Under the pieces are notes generated by a model, which did not search any database, was not told the DNA's origin, and saw only the letters and a list, made by a program, of their open reading frames with translations. 64,000 bases of DNA from Lithodes maja (taxonomy: Eukaryota; Arthropoda; Malacostraca; Decapoda; Lithodidae). This document shows, piece by piece, positions 46,052 through 58,870 of this stretch. The position numbers and the translations under genes were made by a program. The stretch is taken from NCBI GenBank assembly GCA_037953745.1, contig JBAKBP010004423.1, forward strand, positions 62,001 through 126,000. The letters run 5' to 3'. Numbering within the stretch: the first letter of the stretch is position 1; each line of letters starts with the position of its first letter.

Positions 46052-46744
46052 ATGCCAGCCACAAATGCACCCCTGACCCAAGTCACCACCGCACCTGTCA
46101 CCTCGACGTCACCTACCAGGATAACTACAAATGCACACCTGACAGAGTCACCTGGTCAGATTAGTGACCTCAACTCCAACAAGCTCCTCCCATCTATAGC
46201 AGAGGGCAACGACGACAGCATCACCAAAACTTCACCAGTCAGTTCCAGCCAAGCAGCCAAAACACCAACAGCATTCAGTCCTAACCCTGTCACCCCAAGT
46301 ATGAAGATCAACATGCTCTCCATATCCACAACAAGCAAAAGGACCGACATTACCACTCCAGCCCAGTTGATTCATCTGGCCAACTTGTCTCCCACGTCAT
46401 TCCAATTCACCATCCACTACGACTCGAACGCACCAAACGACATTCAGACAGTAGTTTGGTGCCGATTCCTCAAGGGCCTTGAACCATGCTTCCTGACCAA
46501 AACCTACAGGACATACCAGATTCAAGCTCGAGGACAAGATTTTTTTTTAGAAGAAGGTGGTGAAATGACGGGGTTGGACGGAGCCTCATTAGAACCACCA
46601 CCATATCTGCCTCCAAATAACGAAAGAACTCCAACCAGGATAGCCACCATCAGAACAAAGAAAAGGAACAAGAGAAAAACCGTAAAGAAGGCAGAAGTGA
46701 AAACAACACAGTGCCCCCTGGTACGGTACCACCTAGTAACATAA
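46052..46744 (+). pseudogene. Gypsy 3' Pro/Thr/Ser-rich reading frame, copy 2
   Basis: 230 codons, matching copy 1 but open for ten more codons (to CPLVRYHLVT), because the codon after VKTTQ is TGC instead of TGA. The upstream Pro-rich part lies in other frames, as in copy 1. Confidence 0.5.
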
Positions 46745-47370
46745 AGCCCTCTACCGGTATCCACAGGACAGCGGCCACTCACTAGGGATAATCTCGTGCT
46801 ACCAATCGTGTCACACGGCCCGTTTCCCTACTCAAGTTTACTCATAAACTAGAACCAGATTTAAATTATGATGTAGAGTCGTTTATGCAAATGACCCTTC
46901 AGCACCCAACTTTCTATATAAACTATGTTAACCAGAATAACCCCCTCTAAAATGATGAAGGCCACCAACAACCACAATAGACAGTAAATGATTGATAACG
47001 AAAGCATTACATACCATGTTAATAATAGATAAAAGCCAGAAGAAATGTAAAATAATTATCATGGCCACAAACAAGCTTTCTAAAATATAAATTTAATATC
47101 AATCAATAAAGAATAACATAACCCATGTATTCCCATGTACTCTATATTTTTAAGACCATTATTAACCATATAATAATTAAAACAAAAAAAATCACATGCC
47201 CTTATTATTTCGAAAAGCAATAATCATGTACCAAATTTAAAACAAAATATTACCTACCTGAAATAATTGTTAGTCAGTCCAATTTGCGGAATACTTTAAG
47301 TTAGCTTTCGAGCAAGACTTATCGTATAGACCAATTTGGATGATACTTCCGTAAAAAGAGGTATTTAGGG
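46745..47370. other. Gypsy copy 2 3' non-coding region and polypurine tract
   Basis: No gene; aligns with 35798-36423. It provides a second intact empty site for the Academ-like insertion at about 47131-47150. Confidence 0.7.
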
Positions 47371-49443
47371 TGCAGTGACCAAGAGAGTGTATGTAGGCGA
47401 GCTAGACGAACAATCCTAGTTGTGTGTGAGAACGGCGTGTCCCTCTGATGTCTACAGACTACGAGCCATACGTTTGGTCAGATTTCTCTCACGGATCCTA
47501 CTCCTCCACCTCACCCCAAATTAAGTGTTTCTGCATTACTATATTTTGGGATTATTGTGAAGGCTATAATTATAAGGTATGTTAGTGTTTAAATTATAGT
47601 AATCTTAGAGGCCTTTTTCGGACTCTCCTTCCCATAACTTTTACCTCGCGTTGAGAAAACAATACACATTCTCTATGTAAGGTTACTATATCTATAACAA
47701 TCTGGATATAACCCATTTATATTCCACATAAATGTTATATATATGATTTACCTAGTATTTATACCCATACACCATACGTAATTACCCGTGAACACTATCA
47801 GATCTTATTCATTGTGTTATTATTTTGCTGGGTACGTAACCGCATCGTAAAGTGTTCAAAGGGAGCGTAATTTATATTTGTTCATAACTCTATCTTATAT
47901 ATAAATATTTATTTTATATTTAATTTAGAATCACAATCATCTGTCTATCTATCTATCTATATGCTCATGCCCAATCCCCACTTTTCCTATTTTGTTATTT
48001 CTATAATTTCAATTATAATTCCTTTTATTCTCTTCCCCGTCTAGTTTAAACTCTGTGCGTTGAGTATTTTATGCTTTCTTTTTGTCTGCTTTTATTTTAC
48101 ATCCAGACCTGTGAATTTATAATCAACTTCTTAATTCGGTCAACCACGTTATACGGTTAATATTACTTTAACATCAGTTCGGGAATTTATATTCTACCGT
48201 AAGGTGTTCCCAGCCTATATATTATGCTATTGTGATTCACTACTATAGTTCTGTGAAGTCATTTTATTTTATATTCCCAGTCTATATATTCTGGCTATTG
48301 TGATTCACTACTATAGTTCTGTGAAGTCATTTTATTTTATATTCCCAGCCTATATATTCTGGCTATTGTGATTCACTACTATAGTTCTGTGAAGTAATTT
48401 TATTTTATATTCCCAGCCTATATATTATGCTATTGTGATTCACTACTATAGTTCTGTGAAGTCATTTTATTTTATATTCCCAGCCTATATATTCTGGCTA
48501 TTGTGATTCACTACTATAGTTCTGTGAAGTCATTTTATTTTATATTCCCAGCCTATATATTCTGGCTGTTGTGATTCACTACTATAGTTCTGTGAAGTCA
48601 TTTTATTTTATATTCCCAGCCTATATATTATGCTATTGTGATTCACTACTATAGTTCTGTGAAGTCATTTTATTTTATATTCCCAGCCTATATATTCTGG
48701 CTATTGTGATTCACTACTATAGTTCTGTGAAGTCATTTTATTTTATATTCCCAGCCTATATATTCTGGCTATTGTGATTCACTACTATAGTTCTGTGAAG
48801 TCATTTTATTTTATATTCCCAGCCTATATATTCTGGCTATTGTGATTCACTACTATAGTTCTGTGAAGTCATTTTATTTTATATTCCCAGCCTATATATT
48901 ATGCTATTGTGATTCACTACTATAGTTCTGTGAAGTCATTTTATTTTGTATTCCCAGCCTATATATTATGCTATTGTGATTCACTACTATAGTTCTGTGA
49001 AGTCATTTTATTTTATATTCCCAGCCTATATATTATGCTATTGTGATTCACTACTATAGTTTTGTGAAGTCATTTTGTTTTATATTCCCAGCCTATATAT
49101 TCTGGCTATTGTGATTCACTACTATAGTTCTGTGAAGTCATTTTATTTTATATTCCCAGCCTATATATTATGCTATTGTGATTCACTACTATAGTTCTGT
49201 GAAGTCATTTTATTTTATATTCCCAGCCTATATATTCTGGCTATTGTGATTCACTACTATAGTTCTGTGAAGTCATTTTATTTTATATTCCCAGCCTATA
49301 TATTCTGGCTATCTTGATTCACTACCATAGTTCTGTGATTTCATTTTATTTTTTATTCCCAGTTTATATATTCTGGCTATTGTGATTCACTACTAAAGTT
49401 CTGTGAAGTCATTTTATTTCATTATTCGTTCCGCCACTTATGT
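47371..49443 (+). repeat. Gypsy LTR3 (about 2.1 kb), shared by copies 2 and 3
   Basis: Same architecture as LTR1. Derived variants shared only with LTR4: the second unit reads cccagtctata, a later unit ctggctgttg, one spacer ttttgtttta, and in the leader aagtccaatttgtctttctc and agtcctatag. Confidence 0.75.
48209..49425. repeat. 67/68-bp minisatellite in LTR3, 18 units
   Basis: Type order from 48209: A BB A BB A BBB AAA B A B, then the two diverged end units. It is the shortest of the four arrays. The first eight units match LTR4 in order and in private variants. Confidence 0.93.
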
Positions 49444-50422
49444 TGGCGATCCCCATTATATTTTCCAGTTCTGTGAGTTTCCATTCATAATTACTGTGTT
49501 CTAACCTCTTTTGGTTAATTTTATTCACTACACATTCTGTGAATTTGAGTTCCCACAGTGCTATCATATTTAGCAACGACTTCGGCTAACTTTTATTTTT
49601 CGTATACTTGATGTATATTTATTCACCATTCTGATATTGTAATTTAAGTCCAATTTGTCTTTCTCTATAACTCGGACTAAAGTCAAATTTGTATATCTCC
49701 ATCCTAGTCCTATAGTTCCATATTCAGTTTGTTTATTTATCCGCCCTCTCAGTACACTTGACCTAAACCCCTAGGCGCGGTATCTTTGATGTTTACCTGT
49801 GCGGCTGATACCTCGCACTAAGTCTGCCGCGCTTCACTCTCAGTATCCAAGGTCGCATTAACCTTGTTTACTATTGTTTTGCCTGAACCTCTCTTTGAAT
49901 AGTTTATTGTTTATATATATATATTGTCATTGTCATTTATGATTTATATTATGAATCATTGCCATTTCAATTTGATGTTATGTTGTGACACCATAAATGT
50001 TGAATTATGAACTCTGTGTGTCCAGGCATTTTAGCTCGACCGTCCTTTGATTTCGGCCCTGTCACTCCTTGAAATCTGGGGGAGGCACTCGCTGCAGGCA
50101 GTTATGCCTTTTGTCTCCCTCATTCACATAGAAGAAAAAAAATCTCAACATATTTTAGTCACCAAACTTACCATTGGACTTAGAGTTATATAACTAAGAT
50201 CCGGATTGTTTTGTGCTATGTACCCTAGCTATATATGAAATATAACTTGTGTGCCTAATTTGGTGTATTCATTGTCTTTGGTGGAGATTGAGTGAACTAT
50301 GAGATAGTTATATCAATGCTAGTTATGATCCTGTCGAACAGTATCACATTCTGAGTTACCTTCATAGGGCTTATAAGAACATATTCCTAAAGCGTGCTGG
50401 ATTACAGCGTAGCATAACACTG
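49444..50422. other. Gypsy copy 3 leader
   Basis: Non-coding. It retains the copy 1 arrangement of the palindromic stretch near 50165-50215. Confidence 0.65.
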
Positions 50423-51196
50423 ATGGCAGTGGTGTCTCCATACGACATAGCAGCTTTGATTTCCAAAATTCATTTTTTTATTACTCAATCAACCCCAAAT
50501 ACAAGAGTCATCATGGCTGGTAAATCGCTTGACATTATTTCTTTCAAGCAAGAGGATTATGATATCAATACGTATCTTGAAATTGTGAAACCTGTCCTAG
50601 ATATTATATTCAGAGAGGATGAGAATGCAAAGATGCACACAGTAGTTATGAAATTAGGCAAGCATGCGGCTCTCGTATCCGGGTATGGGCGTGACAATCC
50701 TCAGTTGACCTGGGCACAGTTTGAGAGTTATACGAAGGTAGCTATTAACCCATCGTTGGGTAAGACGATAGCAGACCGACATTTTCATGATGTCAAGTAT
50801 ACAGGGAATCTAGAAAACACAATCAGTCAATTGAATCAGCTGGCCGTGACAGCATTCCCCCAGAATACTGCTGCTCAACGGAAAGAGAGTGTGTTTAGTG
50901 CACTACTGAGGATATTACCTACTACAGTATCAGATTACTTTGCTGTAGCAGAACCTACGGGTTACGAAGCAGACATGCCAATAATTCGGCGTATCTTGGC
51001 TTTGAGGAAAACAAAGGAACATGATAAGATCGCCGTCATCAGCCGAGCCACCACTCACCCTCACCCTTCTGCAACATTTTCGGGTAGCCCTGCAGTGCCC
51101 CGTCAAAGTGACAAGATAGAGGAATGGGCCCGAATCCGCCCCTCTGACTGGAAGCCATCCACTTTCAACTGTCCTCTAGTAGCTCTAAAAAGGTAA
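50423..51196 (+). CDS. gag: Gypsy Gag-like protein, copy 3
   Basis: 257 codons from MAVVSPYDIA, open throughout. It differs from copy 1 by a V-to-F change near residue 18 and an S-to-F change near the C-terminus. Upstream of this ATG a stop closes the frame, which supports starting at or after this codon. Confidence 0.7.
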   Translation: MAVVSPYDIAALISKIHFFITQSTPNTRVIMAGKSLDIISFKQEDYDINTYLEIVKPVLDIIFREDENAKMHTVVMKLGKHAALVSGYGRDNPQLTWAQFESYTKVAINPSLGKTIADRHFHDVKYTGNLENTISQLNQLAVTAFPQNTAAQRKESVFSALLRILPTTVSDYFAVAEPTGYEADMPIIRRILALRKTKEHDKIAVISRATTHPHPSATFSGSPAVPRQSDKIEEWARIRPSDWKPSTFNCPLVALKR

Positions 51197-52275
51197 TTTT
51201 TTTAATTAACCAAGCGTCGGTTTAGAATGCCTACCCTTTGGGCTCAGATTTCATGGGTTAAACCACGATGTGTTGCTACAATAAATGACGATGAAACTGC
51301 AGGGATCGAAGAGCATGAAGAAGAAGAAAACCAGGACACACCTGAGGTAATACAGGACACTATCGAGATTCAGGATGACCTGGATTCTTAAACTGCCCCC
51401 GTCCTCAGATCGTCAAGCTGGCGGGGGCTCAGGATGGGACAGACACAGTAAAACTTCCCATTTATAATCATCTCACTCTGAAGGGGGTGAAAGTCCGACT
51501 TCTAATTGAGCTTCCCGTTCATGTCTCCTCTTCTTTCTTCCAACAACATCACAATCTTTTGGTCCTCTTCAGACCTGCACCATAGTTCTAATAGACGCCA
51601 ATGATGGCATCATTCCTAACTGTGGAGAAACTGTGCCACTTTATGTTATCACCCCTCTTCCTGATCACAGGGCACATCAGTCTTTCATGATATATTCCCC
51701 CCCAAGAGACCAAATACGATGGATATTTGGGTCTCGACTTGCTCACATCCCTTCATGCATCCATTGACTGTCAGCAAAACACTTTAAAATTTGCCCCTCT
51801 TGGAAAAAAAAAAAAAAAAAAAAAAACAATCTGACGGCACTCCAGCCATCCAATCCCTACTTAATGTGAAACCTGAACTAAATTTTCATAACAATCAGGA
51901 GAAATCACGCAAACCAGCCATCTGCACCACAAAAATTACCCAAACTATCACATCCAAAGCAGTAACTCTTCCCCCTCATCATGAAAAATGGGTATCTATC
52001 CTCCCGACGTTACCTGGTGACGTCATAATCACCCCGAACCTCCAAAGTCCTTTCCACAGAGATTGCCTGACCGCTCCAGCCATTATCCCTAACCAACTAA
52101 ATTGCATTAAAATTGCTAACATCTCTGATCAACCTATTACGTTACCAAGAGGATTAGCCATTGAAGAGCTAGAAACGCATGCAGAAGAACTATCCCTCCC
52201 AAATGATAGTGAAACCTCTCCACCTTTCAAACTACCTGACATTCCTTCCCACTTAACTTCTCAACAACAAACTGA

Positions 52276-52809
52276 AGGCGGGTGCCCAACTCCGAAAGGA
52301 GTTGAAATAGGGGAGCTATCCCTCCGCCAAAGGCGGCTTTCTAGGGCCTTTCCTAGCTGATGCCGAGAGGATTGGGTTCTAGTCATGTGGTGATGGGCTG
52401 GTCTATCAGAGTGAGAGCTGAGTGATCTCTGCCATACCCATAGCTTACTCTGACTGTTCCTCTTACTTATATATCTTCTAGATCTCAAGTGACGGCATCT
52501 TTTCCGTGGATCGACCTCCCTACTGCCAACCTAAAAGTTGGCAGATTGGGAGCCAAAGCGTCACATTTTTCCCTTGCCCCTCAACTTTCCCTTCATAATT
52601 GCTGAGGGGCACAGGGCCTTGGGTGGGGCTTTGGTTTCCCGGGCGTTTCCGCGCCCTCCTCAGCTCCCTGCCTTAGAGTGGCTTCGGTCACCCGTGCTTT
52701 GTTAGTGGTAAGCAGGGAGGGTTTTGTGGGGGCGCTCTTTGGCCTTGGCCTTGCTCGGGACCTTGGGGCTGTTCGGCCAGGCAGCTTGGGGAACAACAAC
52801 AACAACAAC
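52276..52809 (+). mobile_element. Retroposon with (AAC)n tail inside pol, copy 3
   Basis: Same site as in copies 1 and 2. The right target duplication carries one change (aacaacaatctga). Confidence 0.85.
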
Positions 52810-52930
52810 AACAACAATCTGACTTACGTGACTTGATGACTTCCTTCCAATACATCTTCGCCACATCCAACCGAGCCGTCGGGAAAACCAACGTACTTCA
52901 CCACCCAATCCATACTGTTGGACAACCAAC

Positions 52931-53497
52931 AACACCTCAAGGGGAGGTGTGGTGGAGTGGTCTTGCCACTGGCCTGGTAATCCAAAGGTCCCGGGTTCAA
53001 ATCCCGATGTATCAATGGGAATATATTATTGGGATGGAATTTGTGCTGTACCTGGTATCAGTGCATTACCACAAGCCCACCGAAACGTCAATAAAATACC
53101 CTCATTGTTCCCTGATTAAATAGCACTGTATGAATATTCCCATATTCAAAATATGCTATAGGGGTGCAATGCCTGGTGAGTTATCTGCTCAACAGGTGGC
53201 GTTGTGTGTGTGTAAGTGTGAGAGTTCGAGTGTAGAGGGTGAGACAGTGAAGCACGGGAACGAGGTGGCTTCAGAGAGGGGGTCGTTTCGGGCCATGAGT
53301 GAGCACCGTGCCTCATGTGAAGGCAAGATGGCAGGTGCTCGTTGTGCTCTACGTGCTTCACATGTCTCACTCCCTAGACTGGAACAAGACCTCACAGGCT
53401 TCACTGTTCATTGTAAAGCGGTGAATGTTAAGGCTCTCAGCCTATGCCCGAGAGGAAGTAAGTTGGAATATATAAAAAAAAAAAAAAAAAAAAAAAA
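52931..53497 (+). mobile_element. tRNA-derived SINE with poly-A tail, only in copy 3
   Basis: The head (52941-53013) contains tggtggagtgg (A box) and gggttcaaatcccg (B box) at tRNA spacing. A body of about 450 bp with a (TG)n-like stretch follows, and a tail of 24 A (53474-53497). Copies 1 and 2 give the empty site gacaaccaattaaacaacc. No clear target duplication: the sequence passes from ...ccaa into the SINE and from poly-A into ttaaacaacc. The transcript would be made by RNA polymerase III. Confidence 0.85.
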
Positions 53498-55684
53498 TTA
53501 AACAACCTATTCCCAAGAAGAATCCAATCCAGAGAGAACAAGAGGAATTTCAAGTGAAGGACATGTTAGCAACAGGAGTAGGTAAACCCTCCACTAGTCC
53601 GTGGTCCTCTCCTGTGATATTAGAGAGAAAAAAAGATTGATCTACTAGATTCTGCATAGATTACGGACAACTTAATGACGTCACTATCAAAGACGCAACT
53701 CCACTACCTCGCATCAACGATTCTCTAGATTCCCTACTAAGTGCAAAGTGGTTCACCACACTTGATTTGCAAGCTGGATATTGGCAAGTACCCGTACTTC
53801 CGGAACACCAACAGAAAACGGCATTAGCTACCAGCCAGGGGAGACTATATGAGTTTACCGTACTGCCTATTGGCCTCTGTAACGGTCCTGCCACCTTTTC
53901 TAGACTCATGGAATCCGTATTGCAAGGATTAACCTGGGAAACTTGTTTAGCATACTTAGATGACATCATTGTTTTTGGTAAAACCTGGGCTGAACATCTC
54001 CAATGACTCCGCCAAGTATTTCAATGGATTCGAGATGCCAAATTAAAATTCAAGCCTTCTAAATGCACCTTAGCACAGAAAGAAGTTCCATTCGTAGGCC
54101 ACATCGTCTCTGAAGAAGAAATCGCCCCAGACCCAGAAAAATTACAAGCCATCAGTGCAATAATCCCCCCCCCCCACCCCACCACCAACGTTAAAGGAGT
54201 CCAAGCATTTCTTGGATTAGCGTCATAATATCATCGCTTTGTAAAGAATTTTGCCACCATCGCCAAACCTCTCCACGATTTAACTAAGAAAGAAGAACCA
54301 TTTCTGTGGACCACCCAAAACCTTCAAGCCTTCAACTCCCTGAAAGATCCATTAATTGCCTCTCCATTTGTCTCCTTTCCTGATTATACCAAACCATTCC
54401 GTCTCTACACCAATGTTTCAATTCGGTATTGGAGCAGTTCTGGGTCAAACCAGAGATGGGCGCGAACATATTATCGCGTGCACCAGCAGAACTCTAAATC
54501 CAGCTGAAATATACTATCCTATCACGAAGAGAGAATGTTTGGGAATAATTTGGGCCCTTGCAACATTTCAAAGCCTACCTAGCAGGTGTCAAAGTTACCG
54601 TGAATACAGATCACCACGCCCTCCAATGGTTTCGCAAATCTGAAACTAAGAACGTTCTAACCGTCAGATGGCGTGAATCTCTAGAAGAGTTTGACTTTGA
54701 AATAGCCTACAGGCCTGGGAAGTTACATACAAATGCGGATGCCCTATCCAGACTTCCCCTAGATTCAACCATAATTACGACCACCACAGAAAGTGATAAC
54801 CAACCCATTCTAGCCATTCACCATCAAGATTCAGCGGATCAAGATCAGCAATACCTCCTGCAACAATTTCATCGACAACAAAAACCAGACTGGTTACCTA
54901 GACACCTTTTCTCACAACTACAAATAAGGGGAGATAATCTATACACTCCAGAAGGAAAAATTGTAATCACCCCCAACACTGCACTACCAACAATGCAATC
55001 CCTGCACTCCCACAACGACATTCAACAAATCTATTGGACTCCTTCTACCTACATCACTGCCAAAAAGGTCACCGAAGCCTGTAGAGTATGTGCTTTAGGT
55101 AAAGATCGTACCCGTACTTCAGGACCTACTGGAAAACTAGTCACCTCAAAACCATGGCAATTGCTAGTAGTTGACGTCATGGGACCCATGGAAGGCATCA
55201 AAGGATTTAAGTATATCATCACTTTTGTGGATACTTATTCAAAATATGTCATTGCTTGTCCCGCTAAAGAACACACTGCTTTTGAAGTAGCTGAAGCCAT
55301 GATCCAACACGCGTTTCCGTATTTTGGTCTACCAAAAGCCATCCACTCAGATAATGCTCCTGAGTTCACATGACACGTATGGACTCAAATTTCCCAAATG
55401 TGTGGATTCAAAGTAAGCCATTCATCTCCTTATTGGCCCCAAGGAAACTCTATCTGCGAAAGAAGCCACCGCACCATTGCAAATCAGATAAGAACCCGCC
55501 TGCAACAAATGAACACCACCAACTAGCCCAATCAAGTCAAGATAGTCCAGTGGGGGATTAATACCTGCCCCCGCCAAGACGGAATCTCACCCCATGAACG
55601 AGTTTTTGGGTTACCACCCCTCCTCCTTTCCTTACATCACCTGTCTGTCCCATATGAGCCCTCCTCTAATTTCTATCAATCCTT

Positions 55685-56657
55685 TATCTATCTATCTATA
55701 TGCTCTGGCCCAATCCCCATTTTGGGGGTAGCCGACTCAAGACAGAGCAAGAACAGGGAAAACACAAAAACAACATAAAACAAAAAATAAACACAGATAA
55801 AAAGCACAAACTCACACACATCCAGGTCACCCAGGAGAAGACCCAGAGACCAGGGTTACCAAGGTCGCTCCAGCACTCCCCCAGCCCCTGACCACCCGGA
55901 GAGGTTCCGATCTCGGCAGGCAGACATGCAGCGGAGCCAAAGCCACAAGCCCTCCCACCACACTTCCAGGCACACCCTTCATATTAATCGTCCCCCCGGG
56001 CCAGGCGCCTGATGGACGATTATCTAGTCGAACTTGCGCCCGACCCCTTACTCCAAATGACCACGTGTTCACTCAACTATTCACAAGCATTCTCCATTCA
56101 CTCCTGTCCACCACCACTTCCTCTGCCTGATCTATAGTCATTCCTCTATCATCCAAAGCCTTTCTTACACAGTCTCTCCATCTCAATGGGGGTCTTCCTG
56201 CCCTTCTATCTCCCCTTGTACCTGACTCACATATTCTCTTTGTAAGCCTTTCATCTCCCATTCGTTCAACATGACCATACCAGCTCAGCACCCTTCTGTC
56301 CACTCTGGCTGACAAATGTTCCTGCTGCCCCACTCTCCTACGTATCTCTTCATTCCTCAATCTGTCTCTACGAGTAACTCCACACATACTCCTCAAGCAG
56401 CTCATCTCCATCACATCCAGCCCTCTTTTCTCTTTTTTCTTCAGAGCCCATGTCTCAGCCCCATACATCACTGTTGGCACAACAATTCCTTGATACAGTG
56501 CACTTTTTACTTTCACTCCGAGATTTCTCGTCTTCCACATACTTCCCATTGCTCCGAAAACCGTCCTTCCTTCACACACTCTCTGTTTTACCTCCACTTC
56601 CATACCTCCACTCCTGCTTATCGTTCCTCCTAGATATTTAAAACACTCTACTTGTTC
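55685..56657 (-). mobile_element. RTE-like LINE, 5'-truncated 3' end, in gypsy copy 3
   Basis: 973 bp in antisense, with 8-bp target duplication caatcctt (55677-55684 and 56658-56665). The empty site is present in copies 1 and 2. The 3' end on the minus strand finishes in a short GATA repeat, as RTE-group LINEs often do. The coding part is at 56073-56657. Confidence 0.9.
56073..56657 (-). pseudogene. RTE-like LINE Pol C-terminus (truncated)
   Basis: About 194 codons open to a natural stop at 56073. Motifs of the RTE-type tail after the polymerase: FKYLGGTIS, VMYGAETWAL, TRRDRLRNEEI, LSWYGHVERM, GRPPLRWRD and the final DRSEWR. The polymerase core and endonuclease were lost to 5' truncation on insertion. 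No internal stop, so the insertion is young or its source was intact. Confidence 0.85.
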
Positions 56658-57012
56658 CAATCCTTAATCCATTTAATATTCTGGCTCAGACAACAACAAT
56701 ACCTGCAGGATCTCCAACCTGATGAGACCCCAAAACTCAGTCCTCACCATGTCGGCGATCTAGCTATGGTAGCTCAACTTCCTGTACCTTCCAAACTCAA
56801 GCCAAGATACAAAGGGCCCTTCGAAATCCTCACCGTACCAAACTGTTACCAGGTCACTATTAACTATTACGGAGAGTCACGCACCTACCGGAATCGATAT
56901 GTACGTAGATTTCAACCAATTGATGACAACATCACTATGCTTGCTGATCCAAATGATAATGACACATTCCCTGCAACTAATTACCAAAATTTAAGTTCCA
57001 CAGAATCATTAT

Positions 57013-58870
57013 TGTGACGCATGTCGAGTATGAGCATGCTGTACAGAACGCCCAGTCAGGCCCCACTCTCGCTAGGATCGTCAGGGCAGGAACTTTGGCT
57101 GTAGTCTGTGTAGAGTTTCCTAACTTAGTTTATGTGAGCCGTTGTACTATAAGTATTATAAATATGTATTTTGTTTTCATCTGAGTCAACGAGTTCTATT
57201 TTATATCATTAGTTATAAGTATTGTGTGTGGGACTTATATGTAATGATGAGAGGAGAGAGAGATATTACGTAACGGTGGACAGTGAGTGCGCCACGCTGC
57301 AGGTAGGCCTAATTCCCTCCTCCCTCCTCCCTCCTCCTTCTCAGCGCGTGGGAAATCCTTTGTCGATCCCAGATTGAGAGAGAATATTACGTAATGATTG
57401 TCAGTGGGCGGTCCTTAGAAGTTGGCGATCTGCTCACTAGAGGGCCGAGTATAAAAAGGGAGGTCTCGCCATGCTTTACTCAGAACTCATCAGGCAGAGC
57501 GACTTCTTATATCCCTTGCAACTATATATATTCTTCCGACTGATGTGAACTTTCCCTACTCTCTGGACCGCCTATCTTCTCCTCTTCCCGACCCTTTATA
57601 ACCTCAATGACCCCTTTGGTGCAGATTTAGTCAGCCAAAGTATTATCGCTTGAGTTCTCACGAGATATATGCCTATTAGAATAGCCTATTTTGGAAGGGA
57701 TAACTAGAATAGGATTGATTAATGTTTGTTGCACTCGTATATGCATTTCCCTGTGTATGATTATTCATGTTCCTGTTTTCTGCTGATCTAGGTGATGCTA
57801 GACTGGGATAAGGCTACTAGAGTTGTGATTCCCGATGTGTATTAGGTTTTGTTGAACCTGTACAATCGCAACGGAGACTTGGAAAGCCTAGGTGGTCTTT
57901 CTGACTGTGTACCTTGTGAGTTTAGCACTGTGTTGCGAGTGAGGGCTTTTGCCTCTGCCACCCAGCACTGTGCTAACTCGTTTGCTTGACTTTGAGAGGA
58001 TCGCCAGGAGAGAACCAGATACTAGTGATCTGGATCTCTCAAGAGAGCATCCCGTCAATTAACGTAATTTGGCCGCACAGCCTTAAGGACCTCGCTAGGC
58101 TACGAGCCGCTTGCTCAGCCATTGTTTCCTAGCCTACTACATCCCAGCTAGACTTTGCTCGGTCAGCAGATACAGCATAGTATTGAAGCTTTCCTTATGT
58201 ATGTTATTGTTTATGCACTATTGATTTCATGTGTGGCACGCATAGCTACTTTAGAGATTAGTGGCCCCCGAGCACAATCCTAGTAGGCTATTGCCAGTGC
58301 ATTGTCGGAGTACTTCTTTTATATGTTTGCCATTTACTACTGTCTATTCTTATAATTCTTCTTATGTCAATTTAAAGCCTTTAATATTAGTTAATTGCCA
58401 GTGTGTTGCTTATTGAATTGCTGTTCAAAATCCGATACTTACTTCTTACGAGTATCCGAGAAGCATCTAACATTATCAGAAGATTCCTTGCTCGATGCTC
58501 GAGGACTATTGTTTAACGTAACGTAATAGTGCCGATCCGAAGTAGAGGGTGGAGGACTTCTTAAGTTCTTAGTCAAGGGTGGATTACTTCGGCTTCGGTC
58601 AACACTATTCTTTGGTGTTGTTGTATTTACTTCTTTGTTTGATTGTTGACCAGACTAGATAACTCCCGTCTTTTTATTAGTCTGTTGTGAAACGCTAGTA
58701 CCGAGTTCTTGTATACCCCGTTATAGCAGATAGAACTCTGGAGGGTATTGGTGTTTTTTTGTTCGGCTGGCAGTACTCTGGGGTTGGGATCGTGTGTTTC
58801 CGTTGTGGCAGCGAGCCATACTCGAGTCCTGTGTGAGAGCCCTAGTGTACCTGAGTGCCCGGTCGTAACA
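57013..58870 (+). mobile_element. Solo LTR of another LTR retrotransposon, in gypsy copy 3
   Basis: 1,858 bp starting tgtgacgc and ending gtaaca, with 4-bp target duplication ttat (57009-57012 and 58871-58874). The empty site in copies 1 and 2 reads aatcattatcacctc. TG...CA ends, short inverted termini and a 4-bp duplication fit an LTR left by recombination between a pair. It contains no gene. The orientation is inferred from the TATA box. Confidence 0.85.
57449..57480 (+). promoter_or_regulatory. TATA box and possible start site in the solo LTR
   Basis: gtataaaaaggg at 57449-57460 is a strong TATA box. About 27 bp downstream, ttactcagaac could hold the initiator. This supports the plus orientation of the LTR. 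Confidence 0.6.

Larger units (their letters stand above)
51410..57012 (+). pseudogene. pol: Gypsy Pol, copy 3, broken and split by two further insertions
   Basis: Same shared lesions as copies 1 and 2: IELPV at the protease site (51508-51510 is the E codon), TNVS in RNase H, stops before the RT core and after SDNAPEFT. The C-run near 54170 has eleven C, restoring the frame relative to copy 1. A SINE splits the region before RT (52931-53497) and an RTE-like LINE end splits the integrase C-terminal region (55685-56657). The GPY/F tail reads on to 57012, where a solo LTR follows; the Pro-rich tail resumes at 58871. Confidence 0.9.

Noticed and set aside
53130..53501. 123-codon frame ending in poly-Lys
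   Set aside because: Lies within the SINE body and runs into its poly-A tail.
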